Assembly: GCA_949128115.1 (NCBI GenBank)
Contig: OX421961.1
Coordinates: 83,311,277-83,375,276 of the forward strand
DNA length: 64,000 nucleotides
Source of the DNA: Anaspis maculata
Taxonomy: Eukaryota; Arthropoda; Insecta; Coleoptera; Scraptiidae
Reading direction: 5' to 3'
Part shown: positions 1-10,734 of the stretch, one piece after another
How positions within the stretch are numbered: the first letter of the stretch is position 1
How the letters are laid out: every line of letters begins with the position of its first letter
The notes under the pieces: generated by a model
Database searches by the model: none
What the model was told of the DNA's origin: nothing
What the model saw: the letters and a program-made list of their open reading frames with translations, nothing else
Position numbers and translations under genes: made by a program

Positions 1-370
1 AAGGTACAGTTGTTGTTATTCAAAGATTTGAAAAGGCTTCGGCCAGAGTACAACGACGCTGCTTCTATGAGAATAGTTGGTTATTTTCATTTCAGTCAAT
101 CCAATTTTTCTGCACTGGCTTTTTCATGTCCATTTGCTTTCCTGTCCCAAGCGCTGCATCTTCATACCAACACGCATGTTATAATGCCCAATCTCTCAAA
201 ATATCGGCAATCTGCGGCACTGTTGTATCTCCGAAAAATCATAGTCCTATTCCGCGTGTTTTTCGTGTTTTTCGGGACGATCAGTCTCTTCTTATTCGAA
301 CATGGCAAATTCGCCACTCAGCATTAGGAATTGTTTTGTATTTTCTACTCACAAACACTGACAGACAATA
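1..370. other. No gene recognised
   Basis: The short open frames here have no family resemblance, no supporting splice signals and overlap each other in different frames. Nothing beyond ordinary AT-rich sequence is seen. Confidence 0.5.
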
Positions 371-518
371 GGGCCAATTCTGTATCAAACCCGTTTAAAT
401 TTAGAGGCCGTTAAAAGAAAATCAGCCAATCGTGAAGCTCATTTCTGATCGCGCGTTCCTAGGTGACCGACGCCTTTAAAAATTTTAAGGGGCCTTTAAA
501 TTTTACAGAATTGCCACT
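371..518. mobile_element. Short MITE-like inverted repeat
   Basis: The left end reads GGGCCAATTCTGTA and the right end is its near complement (TACAGAATTGCC), followed inward on both sides by a TTTAAATT / GGCC block. The interior has no coding capacity. The target duplication is unclear (possibly TA), so the exact ends may be off by a few bases. It looks like a non-autonomous DNA transposon; the superfamily is not assigned. Confidence 0.5.
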
Positions 519-1080
519 AATCAAGCAATAATTAAGCCCCACCATTAATTTGCCATTGCAAAACTGTTGACATTGGTTGTAATGGTAACACGTGGTACTA
601 AATACAGCGTCGCTACTGGTTTAAAACGTCAAAAAAAAAATAGTCGACTGTAATTTATGTCTTTTTTTGCTGCATGAACTTCTTTGTCGCTCTTTGTCTA
701 GAATCTGAACGCATCTATCCAACTTTTGACAACCACACATTGAAGAGAGCTTCCCACTGGACCATTATCATTAGAATTTCGGCGACTTTCGGTTTCAGGC
801 TCTCCTCAACAAGGGATCAAATAAGGGTGAGAGACCCAATATTTTATATTTTTTATAAAAAAAAACGACACAAATTTTGTTCAAACAGGTTTTAAAAACA
901 AACCTTTCAATTGATGATGGCGAAATTTGGTACCTCAAAGTACATCAAGATTCATAATGTGTAACATATTTTACCATTCCAGATATTACAAATGCCATCT
1001 TTGGCACTAAAGCTTTGAAGAGCCAAAAAACACGTGAATGGCAATTCTTTCCCGCCGAAAAGGTCACTAAATTATGATGA
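519..1080. other. No gene recognised
   Basis: AT-rich sequence with homopolymer runs. An open frame near 674-895 has no recognisable similarity and no coding signature. No repeat family seen elsewhere in the window was matched here. Confidence 0.45.
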
Positions 1081-1244
1081 GGAGGTCGTTTTTACGATAC
1101 AATGATTACGTGTTATCATTATTATGATAACCAATCACTTTTTCAACGATATCTCACAAAGCAGATTCAAGATGGTGCTCAGGAGGAAAAAAAAAGTTGA
1201 CAATCGTTTTTCTGCAAATAGTTGGCTTAGAAATTGGCTACTTA

Positions 1245-3434
1245 CATGAAAGGAACAAATATACAGCGCTTATCAAAATCAAGAAAAAAGAAGAAAGGCA
1301 AAATACTATTCAAAAACTTAACAACATTAATAATCCGCAACAATTCTGGCGCACTTACAGCAGCTCTATCACTTCACAGAAAAAAGCAGTTGAGATTCCT
1401 CTAACCTATTCAAAAAATTTTTATAAAGAATTTTACTCAGACGACCGTGCTTTTGACTTGGCTAATTGTGATTTCATAGATGTTAGACATCCTTATCTCG
1501 ATCAAGTAATATCAAAATCAGAACTGCATAAAGCCATTACACAAGCAGCTAAAAACAAATCCCCTGGGAACGATGGGTTGAAAAATGAATTTTTCCAAGC
1601 ACTACCTGTTGATTGGCTGGAATATGTACATGAGTTTTTCAATTTAATTCTGGAAAAGGAACAGATTCCGAAAGGTTGGGGTAACATCAGACTTGTGCAC
1701 TTGTACAAAAAAGGGAACCCAAAGTTGATACAGAATTACAGGCCTATCGCTTTGTTGAATCACATCACTAAGCTGTTCACATCCATCCTAAATTCTAGAC
1801 TGATCACCTTTGCCGAGAGTGCTGATATTCTACCAGAAAGCCAGAACGGGTTTAGAAGAAAAAGATCATGCCAGGATCATATATTTGTATTGAATACCTT
1901 GATAAATAACAATCTTCGGTTGAAAGGACGGAAAGTTTTTGCTTTTTTTATCGACTTTAGGAGGGCGTTTGACTCTGTTAATCACACACTTTTGTGGCAC
2001 CAACTGTTTTCCGTCGGGATCAGTTCCAAAATGGTGAGAATAATAAGTAATCTGTATGCAAATGCTAATTTGCTTTTGGATGGAAGCGTAGAATCGATAA
2101 AGATCACGAAGGGAGTGCTACAGGGTGACTGCCTCAGCCCCACACTGTATATGCTTTACACCTGCAAGATGGAAGATTACTTTTTGGAAAAGGGCGCCAG
2201 GGGAGTACCACTAGATGGAGGTAAAGATGTACTTATGTTACAGTATGCTGATGATATAGTACTACTATCAGACTCACCATCCTCTATGCAAAAATCAATG
2301 AACATCTTGGCATCATACTGCAATGAAATGAAGCTCGACCTAAACACTGAAAAATCAAAAGTTGTTGTTTTCAGAAGAGGTGTCAAATGCAAACCCTATA
2401 AACTTTTTTTTAACAACGAAGTAATCGAAATAGTTCCAGGGTACAAGTACTTGGGAGTGTATTTCAAATATAATTGCAATTTCGCTGACCACACCAAGTC
2501 CGTTGTGAGCAGAAGTGGCATGTCAGGTGGGATAGTAAGAGGAATAATTAACAACGACAACATCACAAATTGGGACTGCATCAATAAATTGTACTCTAGT
2601 ATCATTGTGCCAACTTTTACATACTGCATGGTAACTTGGGGTCCAAAAAATATAAGGGAGTTGGAAAAGTGTCAGCTGAGTTTTTTCAAAAAACTCTTAC
2701 ATTTGAAATCTATTACCGCTGGTTACATTTTGCGAGTCGAACTACATTTGAGCAGAATCAATTATATTTTTGTGAAAGAGGTTCTCTGCTATCTGAAAAA
2801 AATTTATGAGATGTCGGATCGAAGACTACCATCGAGAGCAATGCATAGGCTGATTCATTTGCACAGACATAACACTACTGCTGAACAATTTAACTGGTAC
2901 TCATACTTTCAAAATTTACTTTCTCCCTATGACGTAGACCTAAAATTAGACAACAACACAAAAATCACTAATGACCGAATAGAATCAATTTTGAATAAGA
3001 TCCTTAAACTAGACAGTGACTCAGATTGGAACAATATTCTTCTATCTGTCAAAAACCCGGAGTACAAGTTCCTGAATGTTATGCAGAAACCTTATGATCT
3101 CTGTAAGCGGGATGAACCTCTGTATCTGAAGAGATTCCACACCCAACTTCGGACATCACACGACTCCATGATCCAATTATACAGTAGGGGAGTTTCATAC
3201 AGAGTGGATACAAGTAAACTATGCGGCATTTGCAATCTCCAAAAACACGAGTCCCTCGCTCACCTTCTTTTTGAATGCCCAATGTACAATGAGTTCAGGG
3301 GTGGTCATGGCATATTTTCAGGCTTTCAGGACCCGCGAGAACTGCTTGCAACCACGGACAGAAGAATAATTATTTATTTGCACAATTATATTTTCAGCTG
3401 CCTGAGGTTGAGATCGTTTGCCCTGTCAGAGTGA
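1245..3434 (+). CDS. LINE ORF2 remnant: reverse transcriptase plus C-terminal zinc knuckle
   Basis: The open frame runs without a stop from the truncation point to TGA at 3432-3434. An apparent start at 1197 is a TTG in the flanking U repeat, so the protein has no genuine start. Non-LTR reverse-transcriptase motifs appear in order: NKSPGNDGL, IQNYRPIALL, FIDFRRAFDSV (about 1948-1980, first catalytic Asp), LQGDCLSP (about 2118), and YADD at 2244-2255 with the catalytic Asp pair; GYKYLGV marks the end of the palm/thumb. A Cys-x8-Cys/His cluster (CGIC..HLLFECP, 3222-3280) is the usual LINE C-terminal zinc motif. No endonuclease and no RNase H domain is present. It would copy element RNA at a nicked target in an intact element; this copy cannot be autonomous. 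Confidence 0.85.
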   Translation, partial: HERNKYTALIKIKKKEERQNTIQKLNNINNPQQFWRTYSSSITSQKKAVEIPLTYSKNFYKEFYSDDRAFDLANCDFIDVRHPYLDQVISKSELHKAITQAAKNKSPGNDGLKNEFFQALPVDWLEYVHEFFNLILEKEQIPKGWGNIRLVHLYKKGNPKLIQNYRPIALLNHITKLFTSILNSRLITFAESADILPESQNGFRRKRSCQDHIFVLNTLINNNLRLKGRKVFAFFIDFRRAFDSVNHTLLWHQLFSVGISSKMVRIISNLYANANLLLDGSVESIKITKGVLQGDCLSPTLYMLYTCKMEDYFLEKGARGVPLDGGKDVLMLQYADDIVLLSDSPSSMQKSMNILASYCNEMKLDLNTEKSKVVVFRRGVKCKPYKLFFNNEVIEIVPGYKYLGVYFKYNCNFADHTKSVVSRSGMSGGIVRGIINNDNITNWDCINKLYSSIIVPTFTYCMVTWGPKNIRELEKCQLSFFKKLLHLKSITAGYILRVELHLSRINYIFVKEVLCYLKKIYEMSDRRLPSRAMHRLIHLHRHNTTAEQFNWYSYFQNLLSPYDVDLKLDNNTKITNDRIESILNKILKLDSDSDWNNILLSVKNPEYKFLNVMQKPYDLCKRDEPLYLKRFHTQLRTSHDSMIQLYSRGVSYRVDTSKLCGICNLQKHESLAHLLFECPMYNEFRGGHGIFSGFQDPRELLATTDRRIIIYLHNYIFSCLRLRSFALSE

Positions 3435-3545
3435 TTTTCTTTTCTCTTGTTCGTTTTCATGTTCATTTATTTAATTGTCTTGCTAAAAAAAACTGTACAT
3501 AGTTTATAAGCAATAAATCTTATTTATTTATTTATTTATTTATTT
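1245..3545 (+). mobile_element. 5'-truncated non-LTR retrotransposon (LINE)
   Basis: A 13-bp direct duplication, AATTGGCTACTTA, lies at 1232-1244 and again at 3546-3558, so both borders are fixed. Between them are most of a reverse-transcriptase ORF, a 3' UTR with an AATAAA signal near 3510, and a (TTTA)n tail of about 28 bp. The 5' end is truncated, so the endonuclease domain and promoter are missing, as in typical target-primed insertions. A tetranucleotide tail rather than poly(A) is a clade feature, but I do not assign the clade. The open ORF and perfect duplication suggest a fairly recent insertion. Confidence 0.88.
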
Positions 3546-4083
3546 AATTGGCTACTTAGCTCACATCATTTCTAACATTACTTTTTGTATGAATACCAAG
3601 TATTGTGTCAATATCTTAAAGAATCACTCATATTTATGGAAAAAAGAGTGTTTTTGTTTTTTTTTTTCGTTTTTCCCATATATTTTGAAAACGCTTCAAC
3701 GTAATCAAGAACCAGTTTGCTGTAACTTCATAAGTCTACACGTCTCCACATGCTTCGGTTAATTTAATATAATGTTTCAACTTTTTTTTCTGTTTCACCC
3801 TGTATACGCCGCCGGCATGCATGGCGCTGATGGCTACCTTTCTGGATCGGAAGAGTACGATGCAAAAAACATTTCCACTAAGTGGCACATCCTCATCAAA
3901 AAATGCAAGGTACTTTCAACTAGCATCCGGACTATATCATTGTCAAGGTGTTACTTTTTCTTTTTTTAATAATTCCAATGTCATCCTGTTGCACGCCACT
4001 AGTGGACCTCCTAAAATTAAATTTATTGCCAGAGAAAAGCTGCTCTTGCTTCATAAGGGAAATTTGTGTAAACAAGCGATTAT

Positions 4084-5247
4084 GCCCCATGGGCATAGGG
4101 CTCAGTAGCGCACTTCCTTTTTGAAGGATTAGTGAACGCAAGATGTTAATTAGGGTTCTACCGTTATTTAGGCAAATAATTTCAATATGGCGGCCAAAAT
4201 AGTGGCAGAATCATTAAATTCGGCTTGAAAATCAGAATGATCGTACTAGACAAGGGGAAGTTCCAAGTTTCATAAAAATCGTTCCACTAATAAGAGATTT
4301 CAATATGGCGATCAAGATGGCGGCAGAGCATCATTTGTTCAACATCGGATGTATCCTAATGAAGTTCACATTGTCTGCTTTCACTCAAATCGGACCACTT
4401 TCAGAGAAATTACAAATGGTGGATCAAACATATGGCGGCCAACTGACAAGAACCATTGGTCAACTTTAAACTAAACGATTTTGGTACATGAAAACGTATG
4501 CAACTTTCAAGAGCTGGTCCCTTTTGAGAAAACTTCATTCTCTAACAATAACAGATTGTAAATTATATGTGTGCTGATCGAGAAGTGAACACAGGTAATT
4601 GACTAATTGGGAATAATTCCAAAAAAGTAGATAATGTGAGGTTATATGTTGTACCTACTGACCAACAGACCTTTCGGCCTTTAGCTACTTTTTCACAAAA
4701 CCAACCAAATTCACGCACACCACATCAAGTTCTTCATTAAATAAGACCCGGTCAAACAATTTCTCGACCTTTTCGTGTAAATGAGCTGCCGTTGTCAAAA
4801 ATTTGATGAGATTCAAACGCCAAGTTACCAAACGTCAATCATACGGAGCGGTTGATAATATGCAGGGCCTGTTTGATTGTGTACGTTAATCGGACGGAGC
4901 GGTTAATAATATGCCCGGCCTATCTGATTTTACAACAGGTTGTGAAATGTCACTTCACGACCTCTAAACAGGTCAATAATGGCATATTACACAGCTAGTG
5001 GTAAAAAAACGTAATTTACCACCATTTATCATTTTCATGCGCTAAATCTTCAATTTGCGCCAAGCCAAAGCTTTGCGGTAGTTTTAAAAAATTGGTAACT
5101 TATGACCCGGGGGTCGTATCGAAGTGGAGTTTTTGCCAAAAGAAAGTTCAAACTCTGAATATAACCTCTAATATGTGGTAATGTATTTCCATAAGAATAT
5201 GTATTTCTCCGCATGTCCCAATTTCTTACATCCTATTGTAACATGCA
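4084..5247. mobile_element. Helentron/DINE-1-like element, left part
   Basis: Starts with a hairpin (GCCCCAT GGGC ATAGGGC, 4084-4101) followed by the subterminal block AGCGCACTTCC (4107-4117). The same hairpin-plus-block starts the element at 47946. Next come 118-bp repeats rich in AATATGGCGGCCAA and, from about 4990, a block shared with 49.0-49.75 kb. The sequence breaks at about 5247 where a decayed LINE is inserted, and the block resumes near 12830. Assignment rests on structure (hairpin, subterminal inverted repeat, a GTCY-type core in sister copies), not on a Rep/helicase gene, which is absent. Confidence 0.55.
4183..4418. repeat. 118-bp tandem repeat, two units
   Basis: CAATATGG starts at 4183 and again at 4301, a period of 118 bp. 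Each unit carries the phrase GATCGTACTAGACAAG or a decayed form of it. The same unit is repeated at least three times with the same 118-bp spacing at 48047-48440. Confidence 0.7.
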
Positions 5248-5668
5248 ACTGCTTTTATTGACCTCATGGCAGCATACGACACGGTATGGAAAAAGGGCCT
5301 TACCTTCAAATTGAGAAAAGTTATTTCGTGTAAGAAAATCTCCCGCTTGATCAACAACATTATGAGCGACCGTATATTTCGTGTACAATAGTGAATGGAA
5401 AAATGAGTAAAAATGGAATCTTAAACAATGGACTACCTCAGGGATCTGTACTTGCCCTCTTACTGTTCAATCTGTACACGGCAGATACCGAGAACCAAAT
5501 GCCGAAAATTTATATATGCTGATGATATTGTCATCGCAACACAAGACAAAAGTTTTGTAGAGGCTGAACAAACTCTAGCCACGGATGTAACAACATTAAA
5601 CTTGTACTTCAAGAAATGGCGGTTATGTCCCAGTGAATCGAAAACCGAGGTATCCTGCTTCCACCTAA
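5248..5668 (+). pseudogene. Decayed LINE reverse transcriptase, fragment 1
   Basis: Reverse-transcriptase motifs are present in three reading frames: AFIDLMAAYDTVW (around 5250), LPQGSVL in a second frame around 5435, and YADDIVIATQ around 5515, then SKTEVSCFHL up to the border at 5668. At least two frameshifts and a stop separate them, so it is a pseudogene. The 5' end is truncated. The same protein frame resumes at 7864 after a foldback insertion and again at 12645 after an LTR element. This is a different LINE family from the one at 1245. Confidence 0.82.
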
Positions 5669-7860
5669 TAGTCAGGGAGCAAGGCCCTTCTACGACGCTT
5701 CTAAAAATAAAAACTTAGCACTTTTTAGGTTCACGGTTAAAAAAATACACATCATATCCAGAATCTCATTGCGCATCTGACCTCGCTAAGGATTTCGTTC
5801 GCGCGGATTGCAAAATAGTCGAAAAAAATTCTTTTGCCGAAGAACTTGAGTTATCGAATTTCTAATAATTTTCAGTTCACATCGTGATTGTCGGCGAATT
5901 TTTGAAATTTTTTCAATATTTCTTCTACCGATTGGAAGCTTGACATAAGCAGATTATGGATGGCTCACAATAAAACTGATCTGGTGAGTAGCAAGTCCAT
6001 AAAAAATTGTTAAAACAAGACATGCATTGAAAACGAGGTCCAAATTTCGTCATCGAGGTACTTTTTTTATTATTGAAGATAGATGGGTAATTATGTGAGA
6101 CAAAATGTGTAGAACAGAACGAAGACATTTTTAAAGAAAGTACGCAAAGAATCGGACCAATGGTTCAGCAGATATGAATTTTCAAAGTGAAGCGCGGGAA
6201 GCGGTTTCGTCCGACAGGCGCCCGGCGCCTATATTGAGCGGCAAATTCGCACGGCACGGGGGGATCGTTATAGCCTGAAACGATGAAAATTATGTCTACT
6301 GGCATACAGAACTGTACGAGTGATACATCAAATTTTTCGTCTTGAAGTATTGAATACCAATCTGAAAGAAACGACATTGGCCGTTGGTCAAGACAAAAGT
6401 TACAGATCGAGAAACAAGCGAGGGAACAAGCGGTTCGTTTATTTTCGAAAAGTGGAAACCACAAGACGCTTTTAGCTTAAAAGCGAAATATGAATTCGCC
6501 CATTCTTCGTTGCTACATTTTTAACAAATATTTGTTCGATATTATTGAATTTATAAGTTGGATCAAAGTTGAAGGGGCTTAATTCCTATCCTGCTGCTGT
6601 TGTCTGTTTTGGAGTATTTTGTCCTTTATAACCAATGGTAGGTATACAAAAAGAGCTTCAGAAAGCTTCTGATGGAGAAGATCTCAATTTCCGAAAAACA
6701 ACCCATCAAAATTCACATTGCAAAGATGATGAAGATGTGATTATAAATATGAATACACCAGTTTAACACCTATGCTTCTTGTGGCGTTACACATTTTTGA
6801 CAATCAGGTAGGTTTGTGTCAAAGATGTTAATTGTAGTGGAGTGTTATTTGGTGATTATGAATTATGATTATTTTAATAAAGTTTTACTTGAAACTTGAA
6901 TAGTTACTTACTTAATGAAGAATTGAAGGCGCATCTACATTTCACAAGTTGAGGTACCCATGCCGTGTGGTGGATTTCTTTTTCTGTCCCGTTTTGATTG
7001 GGAGTATTGGGACAAACTTGGCATCGTCTCTTGTATGTCGTTGGAAATAGACAAATAGGCAAGAGGAGCGGAATGAAAAATCCTTCAACTTTTCAAAAAT
7101 AAACGACCCGCTTGTTTCTCGATCGATAACTTTTGTCTTGACCAACGGCCAATGTCGTTTCTTTCAGATTGGTATTCAATACTTCAAGACGAAAAATTTG
7201 ATGTATCACTCGTACGGTTCTGTATGCCAGTAGACATAATTTTCATCGTTTCAGGCTATAACGATCCCCCCGTGCCGTGCGAATTTGCCGCTCAATATAG
7301 GCGCCAGGCGCCTGTCGGACGAAACCGCTTCCCGCGCTTCACTTTGAAAATTCATATCTGCTGAACCATTGGTCCGATTCTTTGCGTACTTTCTTTAAAA
7401 ATGTCTTTGTTCTGTTCTACACATTTTGTCTCACATAATTACCCATCTATCTTCAATAATAAAAAAAGTACCTCGATGACGAAATTTGGACCTCGTTTTC
7501 AATGCATGTCTTGTTTTAACAATTTTTTGTGGACTTGCTACTCACCAGATCAGTTTTATTGTGAGCCATCCATAATCTGCTTATGTCAAGCTTTCAATCG
7601 GTAGAAGAAATATTGAAAAAATTTCAAAAATTCGCCGACAATCACGATGTGAACTGAAAATTATTAGAAATTCGATAACTCAAGTTCTTCGGCAAAAGAA
7701 TTTTTTTCGACTATTTTGCAATCCGCGCGAACGAAATCCTTAGCGAGGTCAGATGCGCAATGAGATTCTGGATATGATGTGTATTTTTTTAATCGTGAAC
7801 CTAAAAAGTGCTAAGTTTTTATTTTTAGAAGCGTCGTAGAAGGGCCTTGCTCCCTGACTA
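5669..7860. mobile_element. 2.2-kb foldback element with about 780-bp inverted arms
   Basis: Both ends are TAGTCAGGGAGCAAGG and its complement. The left arm (5669-about 6461) and right arm (about 7088-7860) are near-identical inverted copies; the chief difference is a roughly 14-bp insert in the left arm near 6415. The host LINE frame on the two sides shows that TAA (5666-5668 and 7861-7863) was duplicated, so the borders are exact. The loop of about 625 bp has no recognisable protein; mirrored small open frames in the arms are just the same sequence read twice. A 3-bp TAA duplication fits Harbinger-type or CACTA-type integration, but the terminal bases do not settle the superfamily. It must be mobilised in trans. 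Confidence 0.85.
6462..7087. other. Loop of the foldback element
   Basis: Unique spacer between the two arms. It is AT-rich with AATAAA-type signals around 6880 on the plus strand. No open frame of note and no domain is visible. Confidence 0.5.
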
Positions 7861-7863
7861 TAA

Positions 7864-8666
7864 ATAATCTAATGGCCAACCATCAGCTTTCGGTAAACTT
7901 TAACGGAACTCCAGGACGCTTGAATCAGAACCCTACTTATCTTGGCGTTACGCTGGACAGAACACTCAAATTCAAGAAACACCTCGACAAAACCGCTGCC
8001 AAACTGAGATCTCGGAATAATTTACTGCAGAAGTTTACTGGCACATCCTGGGGCGCGTCTGCCTCAACTCTCCGAGTTGCAGCTCTCGGACTGGTTTTCC
8101 CGACCGCTGAATACTGCTGTTCAACCTGGCTAAACAGCAGCCATATAACATCTGTTGACGTAGAGCTAAATACCATTATGCGAATCATAGCAAGCACGCT
8201 CAAGCCTACTCCAACACAATGGCACCCTGTTCTAGCGAATATCGCTCCGCCTAATTTACGACGCATGAAAATGCTTCAAACCGAATACGCCAAAATCGGG
8301 AGTAATGAAGAACTACAGATACACCAAGATGTTCCAGTCCTCCAACAATTGAGATTAAAATCTAGCAAACCAGCGATAGGAACTGCTTTGAGACTCAATG
8401 ACTTCAATGTAAACACGGAATGGGTAACCGAATGGAATGCACACAAACCCACTAGAGGCATCCCTTCTCCTGACCCAACCATTGCTATGGATGGTTTTCA
8501 ACTACCAAGGAAATTATGGTCTAGACTAAATAGAGTCAGAACAAGCGGCGGAAGATGTGCCAGCTCACTGTTCCAGTGGGGCATGACCAACAGCCCCCGC
8601 TGCGACTGTGGAGCTGAATCTCAAACGGTGGACCACATAGTGAGTCAATATCCGAAAAGATTATAT
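7864..8666 (+). pseudogene. Decayed LINE, fragment 2 (post-RT and zinc-knuckle region)
   Basis: Continues the fragment ending at 5668 in the same frame once one TAA is removed. Recognisable pieces are YLGVTLDRTLKFKKHL after the palm domain and a C-terminal CDCGAESQTVDHIVSQ cluster, typical of the zinc-binding tail of Jockey/CR1-like LINE proteins. A Tyr stands where the final Cys of that cluster is normally found. The frame is interrupted at 8666 by the LTR element and resumes at 12645. Confidence 0.82.
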
Positions 8667-9090
8667 TGTTACGAAGCTCGCGACCACCCCGGCTCTTTCT
8701 AGAGAAATCTAGCATTACGCGTTGCATTCGGGAAGCATCGAGAGACTTCAGCGGTAGGTCACGACACGTCGAGACTTCTGGCGGAGGTGCCGTAGAAAAT
8801 ACGCGTATATTCTCGACGCAGATACCAGAGAAATCCTCGTGTGCTGTAAACACCATCAGGAAGCATCCAGAACCTTCGATGCCACTATAAGAGAGAAACT
8901 CGACCTGGCATCGAGAGAGTTTGAATCGAGCGATCGTGGCGTCAACACCTTAAGCGACATTGTGAATTCCAAGCGGTTAATAATTCTGTGCGTTATTTAG
9001 TTGTGTCGGTAGTAGCTAATAAAGTGCAGTTTATTTACAAGTAAATCAGCGCATTTAATTCCGAGATAGGCGAACCCGAAGATCGTAACA
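8667..9090 (+). repeat. 5' LTR, 424 bp
   Basis: TG...CA borders (TGTTAC, GTAACA). A TATA-like CTATAAGAG lies near 8884 and an AATAAA signal near 9019, in the usual U3-R-U5 order for plus-strand transcription. Confidence 0.93.
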
Positions 9091-9092
9091 AC

Positions 9093-9110
9093 TGGTGTCA
9101 GAAGTGGGAT
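9093..9110 (+). promoter_or_regulatory. Primer binding site, tRNA-Leu type
   Basis: TGGTGTCAGAAGTGGGAT starts two bases after the LTR and is complementary over 18 nt to the 3' end (including CCA) of animal tRNA-Leu as I remember it. It primes minus-strand DNA synthesis in the autonomous parent. Confidence 0.8.
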
Positions 9111-9198
9111 ATTTCGGAATTTGGAAATTTCAACTGCTGATTTCGAGGTAATCGATTAGTGACTGCACCGATTGTCGGAACATTCGAGAAATCGTTTG

Positions 9199-10572
9199 AT
9201 GACGACCAGAAGCATGACACAAAAAGAAACAGAAAAGGCTTTAGCGAGCATCATAGCGATGATGCAAGAACAAAAAAAGGAACGTCTCGAAGAGAAGGAA
9301 GAATTGAAGAAAGTTCTGGAAGCCCAGGAGCAGAAGCAAGAAAGAATTCTAGAACACCAAGAGCAGAGACGGCTTGAGGAGAAGGAAGAATTTAAGAAAG
9401 TTCTCGAAGAGCAGAAAAAAGAGCTCAGAGAAGTACTGGAGGGTCAATTGCATTATCTAGAGGAGGAACAAAAGAAGTTGAAAGCTGACATTCTAGATAA
9501 TGTACACGAACAGATACAAGACGTGCATGGACAGATGAGGGACCAAATACAAACGGTCCAAGGATTTGTCCACGAGAAGGTGGCAGCGATGGAGGCAAAC
9601 ATCTTGTAACTGGAACAACGTGTTAGAAAAACTACCATTTCCAGTTCAGCGACGAGCACGGGCGGGATCCATCGCGTGAAGCTGCCGAATTTTGATGGAC
9701 AAAGCCCATGGTCCACTTACAAAAGGCAATTCGACGCAGCGGCCGAAGCCAACGGATGGACGGACGAGGAAAAGGCTACTGCACTGGTTCTTGCTCTCAG
9801 GGGTCCGGCATTGGAGCTGCTTCAAACAATACCTGAGAACGAACAGAAGTGTTTCGAAACACTTGTGAAGGTGCTGGAACTTCGCTACGGTGACAACCAT
9901 GTGCAGCAGATACACCAGACCCGTCTGAGAACCAGGGTACAGAAGAGCGGAGAAAGCCTGCAGGAGTTCGAGGCTGACGTCCAGAGGCTGGTTAACCTTG
10001 CTTATCCAGCCTATCCATCAAGTCTGCTGGCTGATATTGCGAAAGAAACCTTTATCAATGGACTGAGGGACAACGAGTTGCGCCAGATGGTCACAATCAG
10101 CAACCCAGCGACGCTCACTGATGCCTTAATCCACGCGATTCGCATCGAAGCAGCCAAGGATTCTCCACGTCACTTCAAAGTCGGAGAAGCGACATTGGAA
10201 GCACCTGAGACTCCAACAGTCAAAAAGGCCGGCGATTCACAGTCCCCGTCAGTCCAGGAGATGCTCCAGAAGATTCTCATCGCTTTGGAAAATAAGGAAG
10301 CGAGGACAGGGGGCAGGCCACGTTGCTTCGGCTGTGGGAAACTGGGACATCTGCGCCGGGATTGCAGGCAATGGTCGAGTTCAGCAGACCGTTCCATAGC
10401 GGAACAAGGAACTGCTGATCGAGGGAGTCACCAACCGAGAGGAAGTTATCGTAGAGGAGGAAGACAACGTTGCTTTGAATGTGGAAAGGACGGACATCTG
10501 CAACGCGACTGCAGACGACGATACTCTTTAGCTGACCGTTTCCCGTTTCATGCTGAAACGGGGGGCTGCTGA
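9199..10572 (+). pseudogene. LTR-element gag with in-frame stop
   Basis: The ATG at 9199 opens a frame that is interrupted once, by TAA at 9607-9609 (a CAA-to-TAA change is likely), then continues to TGA at 10570. The first 135 codons are Glu/Lys/Gln-rich heptads, a long predicted coiled coil. After the stop come a Gag capsid-like region (from VKLPNFDGQSPWSTYKRQF, with LRGPALELLQ and SLQEFEADVQRLV, typical of gypsy-group Gag) and two CCHC zinc knuckles, CFGCGKLGHLRRDC (around 10325) and CFECGKDGHLQRDC (around 10470). Gag forms the particle and binds RNA. A single nonsense change with otherwise clean sequence supports recent inactivation or readthrough in the parent. Confidence 0.85.
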
Positions 10573-10728
10573 TCGAGGAGGTCAAGTAGACCGTTTCATG
10601 CTGGAACAGGGGACTGCTGATCGAGGAAGTCAAGCAGACTGTTCTATGTTTGAACGGGGGGCTGCTGATCGAGGAGATCAAGCAGACTGTTTCATGCTGG
10701 AACGGGGAGCTGCTGATCGAGGAAGTCA
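10546..10728 (+). repeat. 48-bp tandem array within gag/pol junction
   Basis: About four 48-bp units start at 10546, 10594, 10642 and 10690, each holding GCTGCTGATCGAGGA or a close variant. In the +2 frame they encode a 16-residue repeat containing ADRG. A related lone unit lies between the two zinc knuckles at about 10390-10440. The array occupies the place where protease and reverse transcriptase should begin. Confidence 0.85.
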
Positions 10729-10734
10729 ACTTCG

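Larger units (their letters stand above)
1081..3985. repeat. U-family repeat copy, split by a LINE
   Basis: The outer parts (1081-1244 and 3559-about 3985) form one old repeat once the LINE at 1245-3545 is removed. It shares, in order, an AAAAAGTTGA..TTTTTCTG block, a run of weakly conserved AT-rich sequence, TTTCACCCTGTA, and a GGATCGGAAGAGTA-like block followed by CACTAAGTGGCAC, with the inverted-repeat arms at 36.6-40.3 kb and (first part only) 14.2-15.1 kb. It is a single arm-like copy. I call this family U; it has no recognisable protein and no assigned superfamily. Confidence 0.6.

Noticed and set aside
1197..1244. Start of the first LINE ORF at 1197
   Set aside because: The codon is TTG and lies in the flanking U repeat, outside the 13-bp target duplication that marks the insertion border.
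5925..7604. Mirrored 60-100 codon open frames in the 5669-7860 arms
   Set aside because: They are the two arms of one inverted repeat; no family motif and both strands open equally.
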